Shown here piece after piece: positions 62,518 through 64,000 of a DNA stretch of 64,000 nucleotides. The notes under the pieces are model-generated. The model saw only the letters and a program-made list of their open reading frames with translations, had not been told where the DNA came from and did not search any database. The translations under genes were made by a program, and so were the position numbers. The DNA is taken from the NCBI GenBank assembly GCA_023014485.1, contig JAJOZX010001865.1, positions 609,001 to 673,000 of the forward strand, given 5' to 3'. Position 1 is the first letter of the stretch, and each line of letters begins with the position of its first letter. The DNA comes from Bathynomus jamesi. Its lineage: Eukaryota > Arthropoda > Malacostraca > Isopoda > Cirolanidae.

Positions 62518-62697
62518 TACTCGCAAAAATTGCTGATCTTTCGTAAACTTCAACTTCAAATATAAGTAACTAAGGTTGGTCAAATCTGGATTCTAAAGCC
62601 ATATTTCGATTTAGCACATAAAAATGCATCATTTGGTCACTAGTAGTCTTTGAAAATCTAAAGATTTCGTTTTGCTCCCTAAAATTGACAAACCCTA

Positions 62698-62913
62698 GTA
62701 GATTAAGCACTGGTGGTCAAGAGCAGTCTGTGAAATTATTACTATAACATTCTGACTTTTACATTTAATGAAATAAGTGTTGATGCGGAATTTAGGCTTA
62801 TTTTTATCGAAAATCGAATTAGATCTATTTTATCTATTTTATTTTTTTAAATTGCACGTAGATAAATGTGAAGCTTTATATTTTATATACTCTTTTTGGT
62901 ACTTTCCTGTTAT
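62698..62913. other. AT-rich spacer
   Basis: No gene seen. Confidence 0.5.
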
Positions 62914-63178
62914 CCCGGACCCTAGACTTTTTGCCAGTTGCCAGACTTCAATTTTGACACAGAATAGTTTCGTTAAAACTAACGAAAATACCACGACTTA
63001 ACCTAACCCTACCAACTAATTAGGTTAATTGAATGCCCGGTTAGGTAAACTGTACGACCTTGATAATTGTTTAGGTCAAGTCTGATATTTTCGTTAGTTT
63101 TAACGAAAATATTCTGTGTCAAAACTGAAGTCTGGCAACTGGGAAAAAGCCTGGGGTTCTGGGATAACAGGAAAGTAC
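62914..63178. repeat. CCTAACC cassette palindrome, locus 6
   Basis: Outer arms with ACTTTCCTGTTATCCCGGA and GCCAGTTGCCAGACTTCA (left) are inverted on the right (GAAGTCTGGCAACTGG, GGGATAACAGGAAAGTAC). Inside are GACACAGAATA and its inverse, then TTTCGTTAAAACTAACGAAA and a diverged cassette (about 63000-63080). Confidence 0.9.
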
Positions 63179-63686
63179 TCTATTTTTTAATTCCTTTTCG
63201 ACTTTCCTCAATATAATTTTTCTTTTTTAATTTAATTTTTTCCTTATTATTTATAAAAGAAAAATTACTGCTTTTTTTAGAAGTATTATTTTTATTAAGA
63301 ATTCCCAACTTTCCACTGTTCATATCAGTTATCTTAAAGGAATGATCATATAATAAAATAGTAGATTATAGAATCAAGTAAAAAAAATTTTAGTCGAAAA
63401 TTCAAATTGTGCAGATGGTACCGTACCACTTGTTATTTTTTTACAACTCAGGCCCTGGTTACACAGCGTTGTTTCGCTTGTTTGTCTATGAGACCCGAGT
63501 TAAACATTTTTCTAATATTGATGATTTGTTAAAGGAAATTGTTTATGATCATTTACTGGTGTAGCATGTTCAGTAATTAATTTGCTTAAGAATTTCTGGT
63601 CGTTTTTAATTAACATCGCCTGGATTGCGAGTTTCAATATAGATATTTGTTAGGTTATTTATGTTAGCAGTGGTCATTTTATTGTG
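63179..63686. other. AT-rich spacer
   Basis: No gene or repeat recognised. Confidence 0.5.
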
Positions 63687-63919
63687 CAGAGGGTTGGCAA
63701 AAGTAAATAGACATCTTTGGTTTTTCCATTAGTTTTTAATTTGATAATAAAAGTAAATAAGTAATAACAAATTTATTAAGTTACTATATTTAAAATCGTG
63801 TTGCTTTCCCCTTTTTATTATGTAAAGCTGACACACGTTCTGGCATTCCATTGACGAGTTTTACCATTTGTTCTTGAGGACAATCTTTGTGGTGTCTACT
63901 TACTTTTGTTAATCCTCTG
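63687..63919 (-). mobile_element. 233-bp Tc1-derived MITE
   Basis: Ends CAGAGGGTTGGCAAAAGTAA and, inverted, CAGAGGATTAACAAAAGTAA; TA on the right, TG on the left. On the minus strand, near 63890-63840, codons give QEQMVKLVNGMPERVSALHN, the C-terminal end of a Tc1-type transposase. The rest of the gene is deleted. The left end matches 38234. Confidence 0.75.
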
Positions 63920-64000
63920 TATAATCTATTTTTTGTAAGGTTAATTTAATTATCTATCACATACTGTGGAAATGTATTGTACTGTTGACTAAGTTTTGTT
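63920..64000. other. window end
   Basis: AT-rich, nothing recognised. Confidence 0.5.

Larger units (their letters stand above)
58235..62697 (+). mobile_element. element YC: Y-family element with nested insertions
   Basis: The left end TAGGGTGTGTCAATTTTAG (58235) matches, inverted, TAGGGTTTGTCAATTTTAG at 62679-62697. The flanks TGGATTGA and, one base away, TAGATTAA look like a diverged 8-bp duplication. The terminus equals that of YA. It contains a Y-family gene, a nested mariner-like element and a SINE. Confidence 0.8.

Overview
The window is a stretch of eukaryotic, almost certainly invertebrate metazoan (arthropod-like) DNA made nearly entirely of transposable elements and their debris. 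The reasons are: AT-rich sequence with many long (TA)n runs and (TG)n runs, GT-AG introns, pentanucleotide CCTAA motifs like the arthropod telomere unit, Tc1/mariner, hAT, Jockey/RTE-like LINEs, a tRNA-type SINE and a Polinton/Maverick. I could not fix the species or class. No complete host gene was found; one isolated 143-bp exon-like segment (32118-32260, minus) is the best host candidate.

Layout. 1-3.7 kb: no gene, a palindromic CCTAACC cassette at 2.3-2.9 kb and a purine-rich tract. 3.7-6.3 kb: two adjacent decayed hAT elements, each with an 8-bp target duplication. 6.4-12.4 kb: two TIR-bounded elements (called X1, X2) carrying one protein family with paired CxxC motifs that I know only as uncharacterised; X1 has introns, X2 does not. 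12.5-15.5 kb: element YA, a second hAT-like family; further members are YB (50.4-53.4 kb) and YC (58.2-62.7 kb). 15.7-18.0 kb: a LINE remnant split by a mariner. 19.6-20.3 kb: a G-rich repeat whose inverted partner lies at 36.2-36.7 kb. 20.7-30.0 kb: a decayed Polinton/adintovirus-like element with leftward genes (two unnamed proteins, a DNA polymerase B that has lost its polymerase half) and rightward genes (packaging ATPase, small core-type protein, an unnamed protein, integrase with chromodomain, jelly-roll-type minor capsid candidate, basic protein, major capsid protein, adenain-like protease, small last ORF). 30.5-32 kb: a foldback insertion and about 210-bp repeats. 32.9-35.5 kb: a Tc1 element and a head-to-head palindrome of half transposons. 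37-38 kb: Helitron-like ends and a ribozyme-like hairpin. 39-42.5 kb: LINE with a 2A-like motif. 43-45.3 kb: mariner relics. 46.2-49.4 kb: RTE-like LINE. 53.8-56.0 kb: MITEs, including a deletion derivative of X2, and a mariner palindrome. 56.6, 58.1 and 63.0 kb: more CCTAACC palindromes.

How it works together. Within the Polinton the genes form one virus-like set (integration, packaging, capsid, maturation), now mostly broken. Elsewhere the autonomous and non-autonomous pairs can be matched inside the window: X2 and the 486-bp MITE at 54.7 kb share both ends. The most unusual property is the number of short-loop palindromes, about a dozen in 64 kb: half mariners joined 5-prime to 5-prime, ribozyme-like hairpins, and at least five loci where the same CCTAACC cassette sits inside unrelated inverted arms.
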